Assembly (NCBI RefSeq): GCF_002860255.1 | Contig: NZ_PGVE01000064.1 | Span: 1-64,000 of the forward strand | Direction: 5' to 3' | From: Neobacillus cucumis | GTDB taxonomy: Bacteria > Bacillota > Bacilli > Bacillales > Cytobacillaceae | DNA: 64,000 nt | Shown here: positions 51,429 through 60,936 of the stretch, in pieces | How positions within the stretch are numbered: the stretch's first letter is position 1 | Layout of the letters: each line of letters starts with the position of its first letter | Program-made: the position numbers and the translations under genes | The notes under the pieces: model-generated | What the model was told of the DNA's origin: nothing | Database searches by the model: none | What the model saw: only the letters and a program-made list of their open reading frames with translations

Positions 51429-51929
51429 AAAAAAGATACCTCCTAAGAATTATCCTAACTTAGTAAATATTCCTTTTAATAACGCCGCAATTCTAAGAAG
51501 TAATTCTACTTATTAATAGAATATTGATATAATTATGATTATTGTTGGAAAATGCCGTTTTGTAAACCTTTCCTTCTCGACATTATTCAGCATTTTTTGA
51601 TTCAAACATATACCTTTCCAACCACACTCCGAACAACCTTAAGTACCACAAGAATTTTGAAATCGCTATCATTTTTCAAACCTGTTGAACTTGATGAATT
51701 TTGTCGAAATGTTTTCTTGTTTATTTCGATTTTCGACAGTTGTAATAATCTAATATTCTCCATCTTTTTTGTGTCGTGTTTATTTATTTTTTAAAAAAAT
51801 AATATTCTTCTATAAGATTTATTAACATAAATAGTTTCTATCAGTCTTTAAAATTTAGGTAAGCTTGTTCTTCTATGGAGTCTTTCTTCATATTATTTAC
51901 TATTATTTGGAAAGGAAAGGGTGTATGGG
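51429..51929. other. divergent intergenic region (PHA locus 2 operon / alpha/beta hydrolase)
   Basis: About 500 bp of AT-rich DNA. An 80-codon open frame inside it has no start signal and no recognisable product. The notable content is a pair of 0A-box heptamers in inverted orientation (51702-51738). I could not choose a convincing sigma-A promoter for the operon. Confidence 0.5.
51702..51738. promoter_or_regulatory. paired inverted Spo0A-box-like heptamers
   Basis: TGTCGAA at 51702-51708 and TTCGACA at 51732-51738: two exact 0A-box cores, 30 bp centre to centre (about three helical turns), facing each other. They lie upstream of both the PHA locus 2 operon and the rightward hydrolase. From memory, PHB synthesis in some bacilli depends on Spo0A. 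Confidence 0.45.
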
Positions 51930-52733
51930 ATGCCTATAACCAATGCCAACGGGATTGACCTTTATTTTGAAATACACGGGGAAGGGGAGCCTTTGCTATT
52001 AATCATGGGGCTGGGATTGAATTCTAAATCCTGGTATAGAACTCTTCCGGTACTAAGTAAGCATTTTCAAGTAATTATTTTTGATAATCGAGGAACAGGT
52101 TCAAGCGGAAAACCCAATACTCCATACTCCATTGAACTAATGGCTGACGATAGCAAAGCTGTTCTGGATGCAGCAGGAATAGATTCCGCTCATATATATG
52201 GCATTTCCATGGGAGGCATGATTGCTCAAAGATTTGCTTTAAAATATCCAGAAAGGACTCGTTCCTTAATTCTTGGTTGTACCACATCAGGTGGAATAAA
52301 TCATGTGCAACCTAGCATGGATGTGTCGATGATGTTGCTATCAAGAGGATCAACAATCGCAACACCTGAAGAAATGGCATGGGCCACAGCCCCCATTCTG
52401 TACAGCCAAGATTTTATTGAAAAGCATCGCGACATGGTGGCAGAAGATATTCAAAAAAGAATCGAAATACCTGTTAAGCCATTTGCTTACATGCTGCAGC
52501 TTCAGGCTTGCTTAGCCCATGATACCTATAGTGAAATTGACCAAATTAAAGTTCCTGTACTGGTCATTCATGGTAATGCAGATCGACTAGTGCCCTATGA
52601 AAACGGATTGACCTTAGCGGAAAAAATTCAGAACGCAGAATTATTAACGATTAATGGTGCGGGCCACATCTACGTGACAGAAGCAAATGACTTAGTAAAT
52701 GAACGGATACTAGACTTTTTAAATAAACATTAA
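51930..52733 (+). CDS. alpha/beta hydrolase
   Basis: 267 residues. LLIMGLGLNSKSWYRTL, DNRGTGSSGKP, nucleophile elbow YGISMGGMIA, Asp in HGNADRLVPYE, His in NGAGHIYVTEAND. The pattern fits the broad 3-oxoadipate enol-lactonase-like/esterase group. It is not close to the two PHA-locus hydrolases. ATG 51930 chosen over the GTG at 51921. Monocistronic with a clear terminator. Substrate unknown. Confidence 0.82.
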   Translation: MPITNANGIDLYFEIHGEGEPLLLIMGLGLNSKSWYRTLPVLSKHFQVIIFDNRGTGSSGKPNTPYSIELMADDSKAVLDAAGIDSAHIYGISMGGMIAQRFALKYPERTRSLILGCTTSGGINHVQPSMDVSMMLLSRGSTIATPEEMAWATAPILYSQDFIEKHRDMVAEDIQKRIEIPVKPFAYMLQLQACLAHDTYSEIDQIKVPVLVIHGNADRLVPYENGLTLAEKIQNAELLTINGAGHIYVTEANDLVNERILDFLNKH

Positions 52734-52736
52734 TTA

Positions 52737-52773
52737 GAAAAAATGCCCGATTAGAGTCTAGTCGGGCATTTCT
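52737..52773. terminator. bidirectional terminator between the hydrolase and GNAT genes
   Basis: AAATGCCCGA and TCGGGCATTT arms with flanking A and T tracts. Confidence 0.85.
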
Positions 52774-52786
52774 CTATACTATATTA

Positions 52787-53668
52787 TTAGGCTTGAGCTG
52801 TAAGCGGATGTTTCACTCCACCCGTCAGTGAAATATTCCCTTGATTTTTTACAAAAAGAACCGTGCTCGAGTGGTATGGCAGTTCCGAAAACTCTAAACC
52901 GAAATAATCAGGATGATAATGAAAAATTACTCTTTTTGTCTCTGGAACAGCAATTTTACTAATAATGGTATGAATATCTATGTCCTCTTCCGAAACCACA
53001 TCATAAATATGCATTTCCTTACCTTCATGTTGAAAAAGAACAAGTGCATTTTCCTCCTGAAGAAAATAGATATCCTGACTATAAACCATGATGCAATAAA
53101 ACATGAAAAGCTCCTCCGTGCTTGTTGTGCCAAAAACCTGTGACACGCTCTTCCTTTTCGCCGCGATGGAATAAATAAACGATAAATCCCCTGCCTTCTT
53201 ACCGTTTAATTTGATAATCCCTGAACCATTACCATTAGAAGCCTTATAGGTATAATCCATGTAATACTGCGCTTCTTCAAGCACTTGAAAACCAAACTTT
53301 GGATAGAATTCAAGTACTGTCTCGTTGGCAAATAAATAAATTAAATCAACATATTTAAAATCTTCAAGAACCATTTCCATAAGCTTTCTTGTTAAACCCT
53401 TATTTCGATAATCAGGATGGGTCATAACGGTTCCGATTTGTATAGCCGATTTTATTTCCCCATTAATAACTAAGTTTATGAGATTAGCGGACACATTTGC
53501 TACCACTTTCTGTTTATCCATATAGGAATATGGCTGGTATTTTTCTGTCCAAAAACCATGTTGATACCAGGTTTCAAATTGAATCCCAAAGGTATTTAAG
53601 GCTAGTTCATTCAAACTCCTCCGTAATAGAACATTATCTTTATAACCCTTAATAAACGTTAAAGTCAT
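52787..53668 (-). CDS. GNAT family N-acetyltransferase
   Basis: 293 residues. The acetyl-CoA-binding motif is IGTVMTHPDYRNKGLTRKLM at about 80-100, followed by LEFYPKFGFQVLEEAQYY. The C-terminal half is an additional domain seen in longer GNATs of bacilli. ATG 53668 has GGGGGAG six bases upstream; upstream in-frame ATGs at 53713 and elsewhere are not supported. Acceptor unknown. Confidence 0.82.
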   Translation of the reverse strand: MTLTFIKGYKDNVLLRRSLNELALNTFGIQFETWYQHGFWTEKYQPYSYMDKQKVVANVSANLINLVINGEIKSAIQIGTVMTHPDYRNKGLTRKLMEMVLEDFKYVDLIYLFANETVLEFYPKFGFQVLEEAQYYMDYTYKASNGNGSGIIKLNGKKAGDLSFIYSIAAKRKSVSQVFGTTSTEELFMFYCIMVYSQDIYFLQEENALVLFQHEGKEMHIYDVVSEEDIDIHTIISKIAVPETKRVIFHYHPDYFGLEFSELPYHSSTVLFVKNQGNISLTGGVKHPLTAQA

Positions 53669-53900
53669 CCCAATCTCCCCCATAAACAAAAGTAATAAGG
53701 ACATTTCAAGCAATATTAGTAGATTTCGCTAAATATTCCATTTCCCCTTTATTATCATCAAAAACATGAACCGAATTTCATGTTTCATTGACAAATCAGA
53801 TGACATTATGTCATAATTGAACTATAGTTCAAATTTAAATGGAATATTAATAGATTTTAAGACTGGAGGTGTAGGCCTTACCTATTGTAGGGCCATACAT

Positions 53901-55232
53901 TTGGAAATAGTAAACCTGATTATGATCGCAATTTTTATTGCCCTCACTGCTTTTTTTGTGGCTGTAGAGTTTGCGATTGTAAAAGTTAGAGGGACACGTA
54001 TTGATCAATTGATAAAAGAAGGAAAAAAAGGAGCAAAGGCTGCCAAACAAGTCGTTACACATCTAGATGAATACCTGTCAGCATGTCAGCTCGGGATCAC
54101 CGTTACCGCTCTTGGTCTAGGCTGGCTAGGAGAGCCGACCGTTTCAAAGCTATTACAGCCGCTCTTTACCTTTTTTCACTTGAATAGTTCGGTAACACAT
54201 ATATTATCTATTGTTTTAGCATTTGTTCTTGTTACCTTTATCAACGTAGTTGTGGGAGAATTAGCTCCAAAATCTTTTGCCATCCAAAAAGCTGAAACCA
54301 TTACACTTCTTTTTGCTAATCCGTTGATATGGTTTTATAAAGTATTTTATCCGTTCATTTGGATTTTAAATAGTTCTTCTAGATTGTTAGTAGGCATATT
54401 TGGCCTAAAACCCGCCTCCGAAAATGAGTTAGCTCACACAGAAGAAGAATTACGAATTATCCTGTCTGAAAGCTATCAAAATGGGGAAATCAATGAATCT
54501 GAATTAACCTATGTAAATAATGTTTTTGATTTTAATAACCGTATTGCAAAAGAAATTATGGTACCCAGAACTGAAATGGTAAGTATATCAGTGGATGATA
54601 CTCGAGAACAGATCCTCTCATTAATAAAGGAACAAAAATATACACGTTATCCTGTTATTAACGGGGATAAAGATAATATAGTCGGTATTATTAATATTAA
54701 GGATATCTTAACAACTAAATTGGATAAGAATTGGGTAGAGAATACATCTCTTACCCCATTCATCAAACCAGTCATTTCTGTAATTGAAACGATTCCCATT
54801 CAAAGCTTACTATTGAAATTGCAAAAGGAAAGAACCCATATGGCTATCCTGTTTGATGAGTTTGGTGGTACATCTGGTCTTGTTACCGTTGAAGATATTA
54901 TTGAAGAAATTGTAGGTGATATCCGAGATGAATTTGATACAGACGAAGTTCCTGATGTACGTCAATTATCCAATGAGCATTATATTGTAAGTGGTAAAGT
55001 TCTAATTGAAACGGTCAACGATATTTTAGGTACTACCATAGCGAATAAGGATTTGGATACGATTGGCGGCTGGTTCTTGTCAGAGAAATTTGATGCCAAA
55101 ATGAATGACTCTATTACATTTGAAGACTATTCCTTTAAAATTAGAGAAATGGAAGAACATCATATTTTATACATTGATATTCAGAAGTTCGCACAAACAG
55201 CATCCACACTCTCCCAAAAATCTATTTCTTAG
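53901..55232 (+). CDS. CNNM/CorC-type membrane protein with CBS domains (hemolysin C-like)
   Basis: About 443 residues. The DUF21 membrane domain covers about 1-190 with [20 protein letters not shown] and [24 protein letters not shown] pair follows ([16 protein letters not shown] and [20 protein letters not shown]), then the CorC_HlyC domain ([18 protein letters not shown]). The family is linked to Mg/Co efflux or Mg homeostasis. TTG 53901 is chosen because the protein then starts [11 protein letters not shown] as in B. subtilis paralogues; the Shine-Dalgarno is weak (TAGGG). A better GGAGGTG lies further upstream, so the start is not certain. Confidence 0.85.
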   Translation: MEIVNLIMIAIFIALTAFFVAVEFAIVKVRGTRIDQLIKEGKKGAKAAKQVVTHLDEYLSACQLGITVTALGLGWLGEPTVSKLLQPLFTFFHLNSSVTHILSIVLAFVLVTFINVVVGELAPKSFAIQKAETITLLFANPLIWFYKVFYPFIWILNSSSRLLVGIFGLKPASENELAHTEEELRIILSESYQNGEINESELTYVNNVFDFNNRIAKEIMVPRTEMVSISVDDTREQILSLIKEQKYTRYPVINGDKDNIVGIINIKDILTTKLDKNWVENTSLTPFIKPVISVIETIPIQSLLLKLQKERTHMAILFDEFGGTSGLVTVEDIIEEIVGDIRDEFDTDEVPDVRQLSNEHYIVSGKVLIETVNDILGTTIANKDLDTIGGWFLSEKFDAKMNDSITFEDYSFKIREMEEHHILYIDIQKFAQTASTLSQKSIS

Positions 55233-55258
55233 TAAAAATATAAATTTCTTCGGAAGAA

Positions 55259-55308
55259 AGAAAAAGAGCATGAGTTTTCTCGAGAGAGAGTACTCATGCC
55301 CTTTTTCA
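55259..55308. terminator. bidirectional terminator between the CBS membrane protein and aldo/keto reductase genes
   Basis: AAAAAGAGCATGAGT and ACTCATGCCCTTTTT arms around a purine-rich loop. Confidence 0.85.
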
Positions 55309-55309
55309 C

Positions 55310-56230
55310 TTATGGAACCATATTGCCTGCTGCTTTATAGATTTGATACCATTCTTCTCTAGTTAATCGGATATCTGAGCCTTGACAAGAATCCTTCAAC
55401 CGCTCTACTTTGGTTGTTCCAACCACGACTTGGATATTTGCTGGATGTCTAGTAATCCACGCAGTAGCGATTGCAGTAGTGGTCACACCATATTTTTGGG
55501 CGATACTTTCGATCACCTCATTTAGCTTTGGATAGTGCTCTAAATCACCTAAAAAAGATCCGGCAAAAAAGCCGTGTTGATATGGGGACCAGGCTTGGAT
55601 GGTGATATCATTTAAGCGGCTGTATTCCAATACACTCATATCTCGGTTAATGGCTTGGTCAACCTTCATGTTCAATGTAATTCCTGAATCGATCATCGGT
55701 GTATGTGCAATGCTAAACTGCAGCTGATTTACTATTAATTTATGCGATGTATACTTCTGTAATAGTTCAATTTGAGCAGGATTGTGGTTTGAAACACCAA
55801 AATATCTTACCTTTCCACTGTTATGCAGTTCGTCAAATGCTTCCGCTACTTCAGCAGGTTCCATTAATGGATCAGGACGGTGAAGAAGAAGAATATCAAG
55901 ATATTCTGTGTTTAATCTCTTTAGAATTCCATCCACCGACTCTAGTATATGTTCTTTTGAAAAATCAAAGTAACCATTGCGAATCCCGCATTTACTCTGT
56001 AAAATCATTTTTTCGCGGATGGAAGGGCTCAATTGGATTGCTTCTGAAAAAAGTTCCTCTGATTTTCCCTTCCCGTAAATATCGGCGTGGTCAAAAAAAT
56101 TAATTCCCTCTTCCATTGCCGAACGAATTAAGTTCTCTGCCTCAGCTGTTGAAAGCTGCGGCAGGCGCATATTTCCCATGATAATGTTTGATGCTTGAAG
56201 ATCTGTGTTTGCAATGTTTATGTATTTCAA
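55310..56230 (-). CDS. aldo/keto reductase, YcsN-like
   Basis: 306 residues, AKR TIM barrel that reduces aldehydes or ketones with NADPH. Catalytic Asp/Tyr in FFDHADIYGKGKSE, a strand-4 segment ILLLHRPDPL, YFGVSNHNPAQ and WSPYQHG. TTG start at 56230 fits GGGAGG placed eight bases upstream and gives KYINIANTDLQASNI as in B. subtilis YcsN. A separate AraC-type regulator gene lies directly upstream on the same strand. Confidence 0.85.
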   Translation of the reverse strand: MKYINIANTDLQASNIIMGNMRLPQLSTAEAENLIRSAMEEGINFFDHADIYGKGKSEELFSEAIQLSPSIREKMILQSKCGIRNGYFDFSKEHILESVDGILKRLNTEYLDILLLHRPDPLMEPAEVAEAFDELHNSGKVRYFGVSNHNPAQIELLQKYTSHKLIVNQLQFSIAHTPMIDSGITLNMKVDQAINRDMSVLEYSRLNDITIQAWSPYQHGFFAGSFLGDLEHYPKLNEVIESIAQKYGVTTTAIATAWITRHPANIQVVVGTTKVERLKDSCQGSDIRLTREEWYQIYKAAGNMVP

Positions 56231-56314
56231 CGAATGTTCCTCCCTTCTACTTTCCATTCCATTATACGCCACAATGAAAGCGTGTACCAATGATTCCGCT
56301 TTCTTCTATACCAA

Positions 56315-57289
56315 CTATATTTTCTCTTTTACCGTCTGCTCTCTAAACTCTTTGGGGGTTTGGCCATATTTTCCTTTAAAAATACGATAAAAATAACTGA
56401 TATTATCATAGCCAACCTCTTCTACGATAGAAGAAATGGGCATATCCGTACTCTCTAATAATTCTTTTGCCTTTAAAAGACGTCTTTCCTGCAGCAGTTC
56501 TTTGAAGGTATGTGACGTTGCCTTTTTGATTGTTTTACTTAAACCGTAGTGGGATTGCTTTAATTTCTCCGCTAATTCATATAGTGAAGCATGTTTATAA
56601 TTTTCTTCAATGTATTGTAGAGATTCCACCACCAAATAGTGGTTGATCGATGCTTCCTCCTTTCGCTCTACTAAATCAGTATTTTTAATTAGTTCTATCA
56701 TTAAAAGACTCATGTAAAGCTTAATGGTTGATTCCGAGAAAGTAGAAGGATGCATAATTTCATAGATAATTTTTCCAATTAAATCTTGGATTGGCTCGAC
56801 TTCCGCTACTTTAAAATATAGGAATTGACCATTTTGGGTGTTGTTATAAAGGACGCTGATTAAAAAATCACTGACAATATTACCTGAATTTAAGAATGAA
56901 AAAATAAAATCAAAGAAGGCAGGCCGAATAATAAAGTTAATAACAATATCTTCCTTGGCACATGCTTTAATTTCATGTTCAATATGCTGGTTGAGTAATA
57001 ACAGTTCCCCTTTTTTTAAGGTGATGGGCCGGCCGCCAGCCGTTTGCTTTAGTTCACCATTATAGACATAATTGATCTCGATATAATCATGCTTATGCAA
57101 AGGGAAATCAACAAAACGTGTATGTTTTCGAACCATAATCATTTTTTCTTTACTAAGAAATTTTTCACTTTCTATGATAAAGTTTGTCTTACTCGTGTAG
57201 AGTTCTTTACTTACATTCTTACGCTGATCCAAAATGATTTTTTCTTCATCTGTTACTTGCAGAAGTTCATTTAGAAGGTCCTGGTTCAA
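56315..57289 (-). CDS. AraC family transcriptional regulator
   Basis: About 324 residues. An N-terminal cupin-like sensor has FPLHKHDYIEINYVYNGEL, and the C-terminal double helix-turn-helix has ASLYELAEKLKQSHYGLSKT and VGYDNISYFYRIFKGKYGQ with TPKEFRE. TTG 57289 has AAAGGTGA upstream, while the earlier in-frame TTG at 57334 has no site. It may control the adjacent aldo/keto reductase or the sugar transporter whose remnant lies upstream; regulators of this type usually sense sugars. Confidence 0.82.
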   Translation of the reverse strand: MNQDLLNELLQVTDEEKIILDQRKNVSKELYTSKTNFIIESEKFLSKEKMIMVRKHTRFVDFPLHKHDYIEINYVYNGELKQTAGGRPITLKKGELLLLNQHIEHEIKACAKEDIVINFIIRPAFFDFIFSFLNSGNIVSDFLISVLYNNTQNGQFLYFKVAEVEPIQDLIGKIIYEIMHPSTFSESTIKLYMSLLMIELIKNTDLVERKEEASINHYLVVESLQYIEENYKHASLYELAEKLKQSHYGLSKTIKKATSHTFKELLQERRLLKAKELLESTDMPISSIVEEVGYDNISYFYRIFKGKYGQTPKEFREQTVKEKI

Positions 57290-57390
57290 TTTGTTCACCT
57301 TTTCCCGAATACAGTTTTTTCTTATTTTAGCCAAATCATATCATATTTCGGTGAACTACCTGAAAGTTTGTTAGAACCATAAAAATAAAA

Positions 57391-57421
57391 ACCTGGTCCA
57401 ACGTAAAGTTGAAACCAGGCT
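57391..57421. terminator. hairpin after the MFS relic
   Basis: CCTGGT and ACCAGG arms with an inner GTTG/CAAC pairing, bordered by A- and T-rich sequence. Confidence 0.55.
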
Positions 57422-57438
57422 TACTTACATTTATTCAC

Positions 57439-57930
57439 TTAAACAGCTTTGCCTTTTATTGCTTTTGATTTTCCAAACCGTTCTTCTTCAATTTGTTTTA
57501 ATGTTTTTCCATTGGTATTTGGTGCAAGTAGAATACCGATTACACAATGAATGGCCAAGAATACGAGCATTACAATGCCAGCTGTTTTAAATCCTAATTT
57601 ATCCATAACAGTTGGTAAAATAAATGACTAGATGGCGATGCCAAGTCTTACTAAGAAATACATAATTCCCTGAGCTCCCGCACGGTATTTGGTAGGAAAA
57701 AGTTCGCTAGCCCATAAACCATAGAACGCTTGTGCACCGAAGCCGGCAGCACTGCCCCAAAGGATAACGAAAGCAAAGAGTGAGAACCAGTTCATTCCGG
57801 TGAATGTTAGAATTAACCATGCGGCAATGCCCATAACAGCTCCTATTCCAAACAAGGAACGTCTGCTATACTTGTCACCTAATTTCATAAATACAAGATA
57901 CGTAGTTGCAACGGTTAAGCTCCATAATGT
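57439..57930 (-). pseudogene. MFS sugar transporter relic: 5' truncation and internal stop
   Basis: The frame reads LWSLTVATTYLVFM, KLGDKYSRRSLFGIG and GFGAQAFYGLWASELFPTKY, then RLGIAI followed by a TAG at about 57628. It continues in the same frame as SFILPTVMDKLGFKTAGI and NTNGKTLKQIEEERFGKS to the natural stop at 57439. The TAG sits where the family usually has Trp. The upstream 60% of the gene is missing, with a stop just before LWS. These are the C-terminal helices of a sugar/inositol-type MFS porter. Confidence 0.8.
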
Positions 57931-58185
57931 TTATTCCTTTTTTAACATCTTTAGCACAATTAGAAAAAGAACTTGTATACAAATTATGTAATAATAGGAT
58001 TATTGAGGTAATACATTAAAACTGAGTACACCCTTAGCAATTTACAGGGACTCTCTGCCCTCTTATAAAGTAATCTATATTAATAAAACAACCAGGAATT
58101 AATTAGAGAAATCAACTAATTTATCCAATAATACAATAATTTGTTTATGTTTTTTTAAACTACTAGAATGTAGGTGTTAATGTAA

Positions 58186-59082
58186 TTGGATTTTATTAGA
58201 GTAATAAAAGGCAAAAATAGCTGGAAGCGGTATTTATCTTCATTTATTGTCATAATTCTATTTATGATTGTCGGGACGCTGCCTTATGTCATCATCAGTG
58301 AATGGATCGTTAATACAGATGGAAACCCCCATACCTATTTGGATTTAGATAAAGGGGATTATGTGGGAATTAATCCGTTACCTTATTTTGCCTTGATGAA
58401 TTCACAATTTTTGTTTTGGCTTTTGGGCCTTTTTGTCGCAATTCGTTTCATTCACAAACGGAGATTTACATCGCTCATTACGCCCAATAGAAAAATAGAT
58501 TGGCAGAGAATAGGTTTTGGATTTATTACCTACTTTGTCATCCTGGGTCTGACTTCCATCGTCGATTGCCTCTTTAACCCTGGGGATTACTCATTCAACA
58601 ATGTTAGGGTTTCCGATTTTTTGATTTTATTTGTACTCGTACTGGTTTTAACTCCCATTCAAACGACCTGTGAAGAATTATTTTTCAGAGGATATCTCTT
58701 GCAGTTGTTCGGAAAATGGGTTCGTATTCCTTTACTTTTATCACTTATAGTAGGATCGATTTTTGGCGCGCTCCATTTCACCAATCCTGAAATGGGGTAT
58801 TCCCCCATATTGATTGGAGCAGATTATTTGTTAACTGGATTCATTTGGTGTTTTATCACGACAAAAACGAACAGTAGCGAATTGTCGATTGGAGCTCACG
58901 CAGCAAATAATATGCTGTTGGGTTGGTTCATCACGATGAATGACTCTGCCTTAGGTAATCTTCCATCCCTATTTGTTGTCAGAAATATTGACCCGGCTAT
59001 CTCACTTCTGTGGTCCATTGTTTCTCTTGGTATTTTCTTAATTATTTCTCTGAAAAAATACAAATTTACCAGACTTAAATAA
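58186..59082 (+). CDS. CPBP family intramembrane glutamic endopeptidase
   Basis: 298 residues with about seven hydrophobic segments. Catalytic motifs are TCEELFFRGYLLQL (EExxxR), FGALHFTNPE (FxxxH) and IGAHAANNMLL (HxxxN). Members process prenylated proteins, bacteriocins or anti-sigma factors, or give self-immunity. No bacteriocin gene is visible nearby. TTG start with TAGGTG about nine bases away; moderate confidence in the start. Confidence 0.85.
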   Translation: MDFIRVIKGKNSWKRYLSSFIVIILFMIVGTLPYVIISEWIVNTDGNPHTYLDLDKGDYVGINPLPYFALMNSQFLFWLLGLFVAIRFIHKRRFTSLITPNRKIDWQRIGFGFITYFVILGLTSIVDCLFNPGDYSFNNVRVSDFLILFVLVLVLTPIQTTCEELFFRGYLLQLFGKWVRIPLLLSLIVGSIFGALHFTNPEMGYSPILIGADYLLTGFIWCFITTKTNSSELSIGAHAANNMLLGWFITMNDSALGNLPSLFVVRNIDPAISLLWSIVSLGIFLIISLKKYKFTRLK

Positions 59083-59128
59083 AGAAGCCTAGCACCTTGT
59101 TACTTCTAAAAGGTGACAGGCTTCTTTT
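59080..59128 (+). terminator. terminator of the CPBP gene
   Basis: AAAGAAGCCTAGCACCTT pairs with AAGGTGACAGGCTTCTTT with one bulge, followed by T-rich sequence. Confidence 0.85.
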
Positions 59129-59266
59129 TCTGGAAGAAAAATATTTCTCAATATGCCTTACAGCTGTAATATAATCAAGGCTCTTGCAATTTATCTATTC
59201 AAAAATACTTTCTTCTTTTTTCTGTACGTGATAGACTTCTTTTTAAAAAAAGGATTTTTGAATAAG

Positions 59267-60277
59267 ATGAAAAAAAATTTATCATATATTAAAGAAATAG
59301 TATCTTTGTACTTCCCAATGGAGACCTGGGAGATTGTACCCGGGCCAAGTGGAGAAAACAATACAACCCTTTTTATTATGGCAAACAATGAGAAATACGT
59401 ACTCAGAATTTACGAAACCCATCAAGATGAAGACAAGGTAAACTATGAACATGCTGTACTACTAGCATTAAACGAACGGCCCCTTTCCTTTTCCATACCA
59501 GTACCAATGAAAACAAAAGATGGGCAAACCATTGTCAAAACTCAATCCGGATTTCTTGCAGGATTGTTTCAATTTATCGATGGGATGAATCCTGCCCTAG
59601 AGGACTTAGTTCAAATCTATTCATTTGGTAGTACGGCTGGCCAACTTACTGCTGAACTTGCCGAGGTCAGTGTAAATCAACTGCCGGTATATAAAGCGTA
59701 TTATGATATGGATAGTACACACCCAAGTTGTTCTTTGGAGCAGATGAAAGATTTTTCCCAAACTCCCTCAGAGGAATTTGTGGAGTTAACTCAAGAATTA
59801 TTCATTATCTACAAACAACTAGTTTCATTTCAAGACCGTGTCCCGTTTTTAAAAAGGCTTCCCCACCAGCTCGTCCATGGAGATTTAAATGCTTCCAACA
59901 TACTTACGGGTGGGGATGGAAAGATTTCCGCCATTCTTGATTTTGAATTTGTTACACATGATTTAAGAGTGATGGAAGTTGCGGTTGCTATTTCCGATTT
60001 TATTGATAATGAAGAGGATGAGACCATTATTTTTAAAAAGATTACTGCCTTCCTAAATGGATATGGAAGTAGGATTAAGCTGACAGAAGGAGAAATTCAT
60101 GCCCTTCCTCTTCTAATCCAGCTTCGAAGTTTAGATGTGTTTATCCATTTTCTCGGCCGACATTGGGACGGGGTTGACTCTATTGATACGGTCAAGAAGT
60201 ATATTCGTAAGGCTGCACAAAGAGTTTCATGGATACTGATACATCAAGACAATTTCATTAAATTCTGTGGAAAATAG
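59267..60277 (+). CDS. aminoglycoside/homoserine kinase-like phosphotransferase
   Basis: 336 residues from ATG 59267. APH-fold kinase: N-lobe YVLRIYETHQDEDKVNYEH, catalytic loop LVHGDLNASNIL (HGDxxxxN) and metal-binding Asp in ISAILDFEFV. It resembles the YtmP/homoserine-kinase-type group more than resistance enzymes. The frame is open to 59153, but that part is a Phe/Lys-rich stretch without a site. The Shine-Dalgarno AAAGGA is 12 bases away, so translation may be weak. Substrate unknown. Confidence 0.75.
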   Translation: MKKNLSYIKEIVSLYFPMETWEIVPGPSGENNTTLFIMANNEKYVLRIYETHQDEDKVNYEHAVLLALNERPLSFSIPVPMKTKDGQTIVKTQSGFLAGLFQFIDGMNPALEDLVQIYSFGSTAGQLTAELAEVSVNQLPVYKAYYDMDSTHPSCSLEQMKDFSQTPSEEFVELTQELFIIYKQLVSFQDRVPFLKRLPHQLVHGDLNASNILTGGDGKISAILDFEFVTHDLRVMEVAVAISDFIDNEEDETIIFKKITAFLNGYGSRIKLTEGEIHALPLLIQLRSLDVFIHFLGRHWDGVDSIDTVKKYIRKAAQRVSWILIHQDNFIKFCGK

Positions 60278-60454
60278 TTAAGATATTGCAATTTTATCGG
60301 TCCCTCCAGAAAATATGTTAACCTAATGGGTCTTCTTTTTCTAACTTGCTTAGAAGATCCTTGTTCAATCAGGTAATATCATCATTATAAGTACAGTTTC
60401 CAGCCAATGGGAGCTAAGGCTGTCGAAAAAAAAGGGCAGCTTTTACTTATAAAT
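60278..60454. other. non-coding flank of the minisatellite
   Basis: Contains a hairpin (GGGTCTTCT and AGAAGATCC around 60330-60360) that may terminate the kinase transcript. Otherwise nothing recognisable. Confidence 0.45.
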
Positions 60455-60871
60455 GGGTATTGGCTACTCTGATGATTAATTTTCTTGGATGATGGTAGCT
60501 AATACACTCTATTGACTACCTTGATGATCCATTTTCTTGGTTGATGGTCGTCAATAAGCTCTATTGGCTACCCTGATTGTCCATTTTCTTGATTGACGGT
60601 CGTCAATAAGCTCTATCGGCTACCCTGATTGTCCATTTTCTTGATTGACGGTCGTCAATAAGCTCTATTGGCTACCCTGATTGTCCATTTTCTTGGTTGA
60701 TGGTCGTCATAAGCTCTATTGGCTACCCTGATTGTCCATTTTCTTGATTGACGGTCGTCAATAAGCTCTATCGGCTACCCTGATTGTCCATTTTCTTGAT
60801 TAACGGTCGTCAATAAGCTCTATTGGCTACCCTGATTGTCCATTTTCTTGATTGACGGTCGTCAATAAGCT
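60455..60871. repeat. 52-bp tandem repeat array (minisatellite), about eight units
   Basis: The landmark GCTCTAT recurs at 60558, 60610, 60662, 60713, 60765 and 60817 (and GC at 60869): steps of 52, 52, 51, 52, 52, 52. Each unit contains GGCTACCCTGATTGTCC, then TTTTCTTG, then ATTGACGGTCGTCAAT, an inverted repeat (six-base arms, GGTC loop). Two diverged units occupy the left edge. 52 is not a multiple of three, so the array is not coding. Units abut with no spacers. Confidence 0.9.
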
Positions 60872-60936
60872 TGCTCTAACGTTACCCCCGTTACAACAAT
60901 CAGGCTCCCCTCCCTTAATTGAAAATTATAGATATT

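Noticed and set aside
51440..51480. sigma-H promoter (AAAGGAATA ... GGATAATTC) for PHA locus 2
   Set aside because: The -10 has a mismatch, and the implied start would fall in the ribosome-binding site of the ligase gene.
51552..51794. 80-codon + strand frame in the divergent region before PHA locus 2
   Set aside because: No start signal, Phe/Leu/Thr-rich random composition, and overlap with the 0A-box pair; probably chance in AT-rich DNA.
59267..60277. Aminoglycoside resistance kinase
   Set aside because: It has the APH fold motifs but no feature specific to a resistance subfamily, and the context is not a resistance element.
60455..60871. CRISPR array
   Set aside because: Repeats abut at 52-bp steps with no unique spacers between them, and no cas gene is present.
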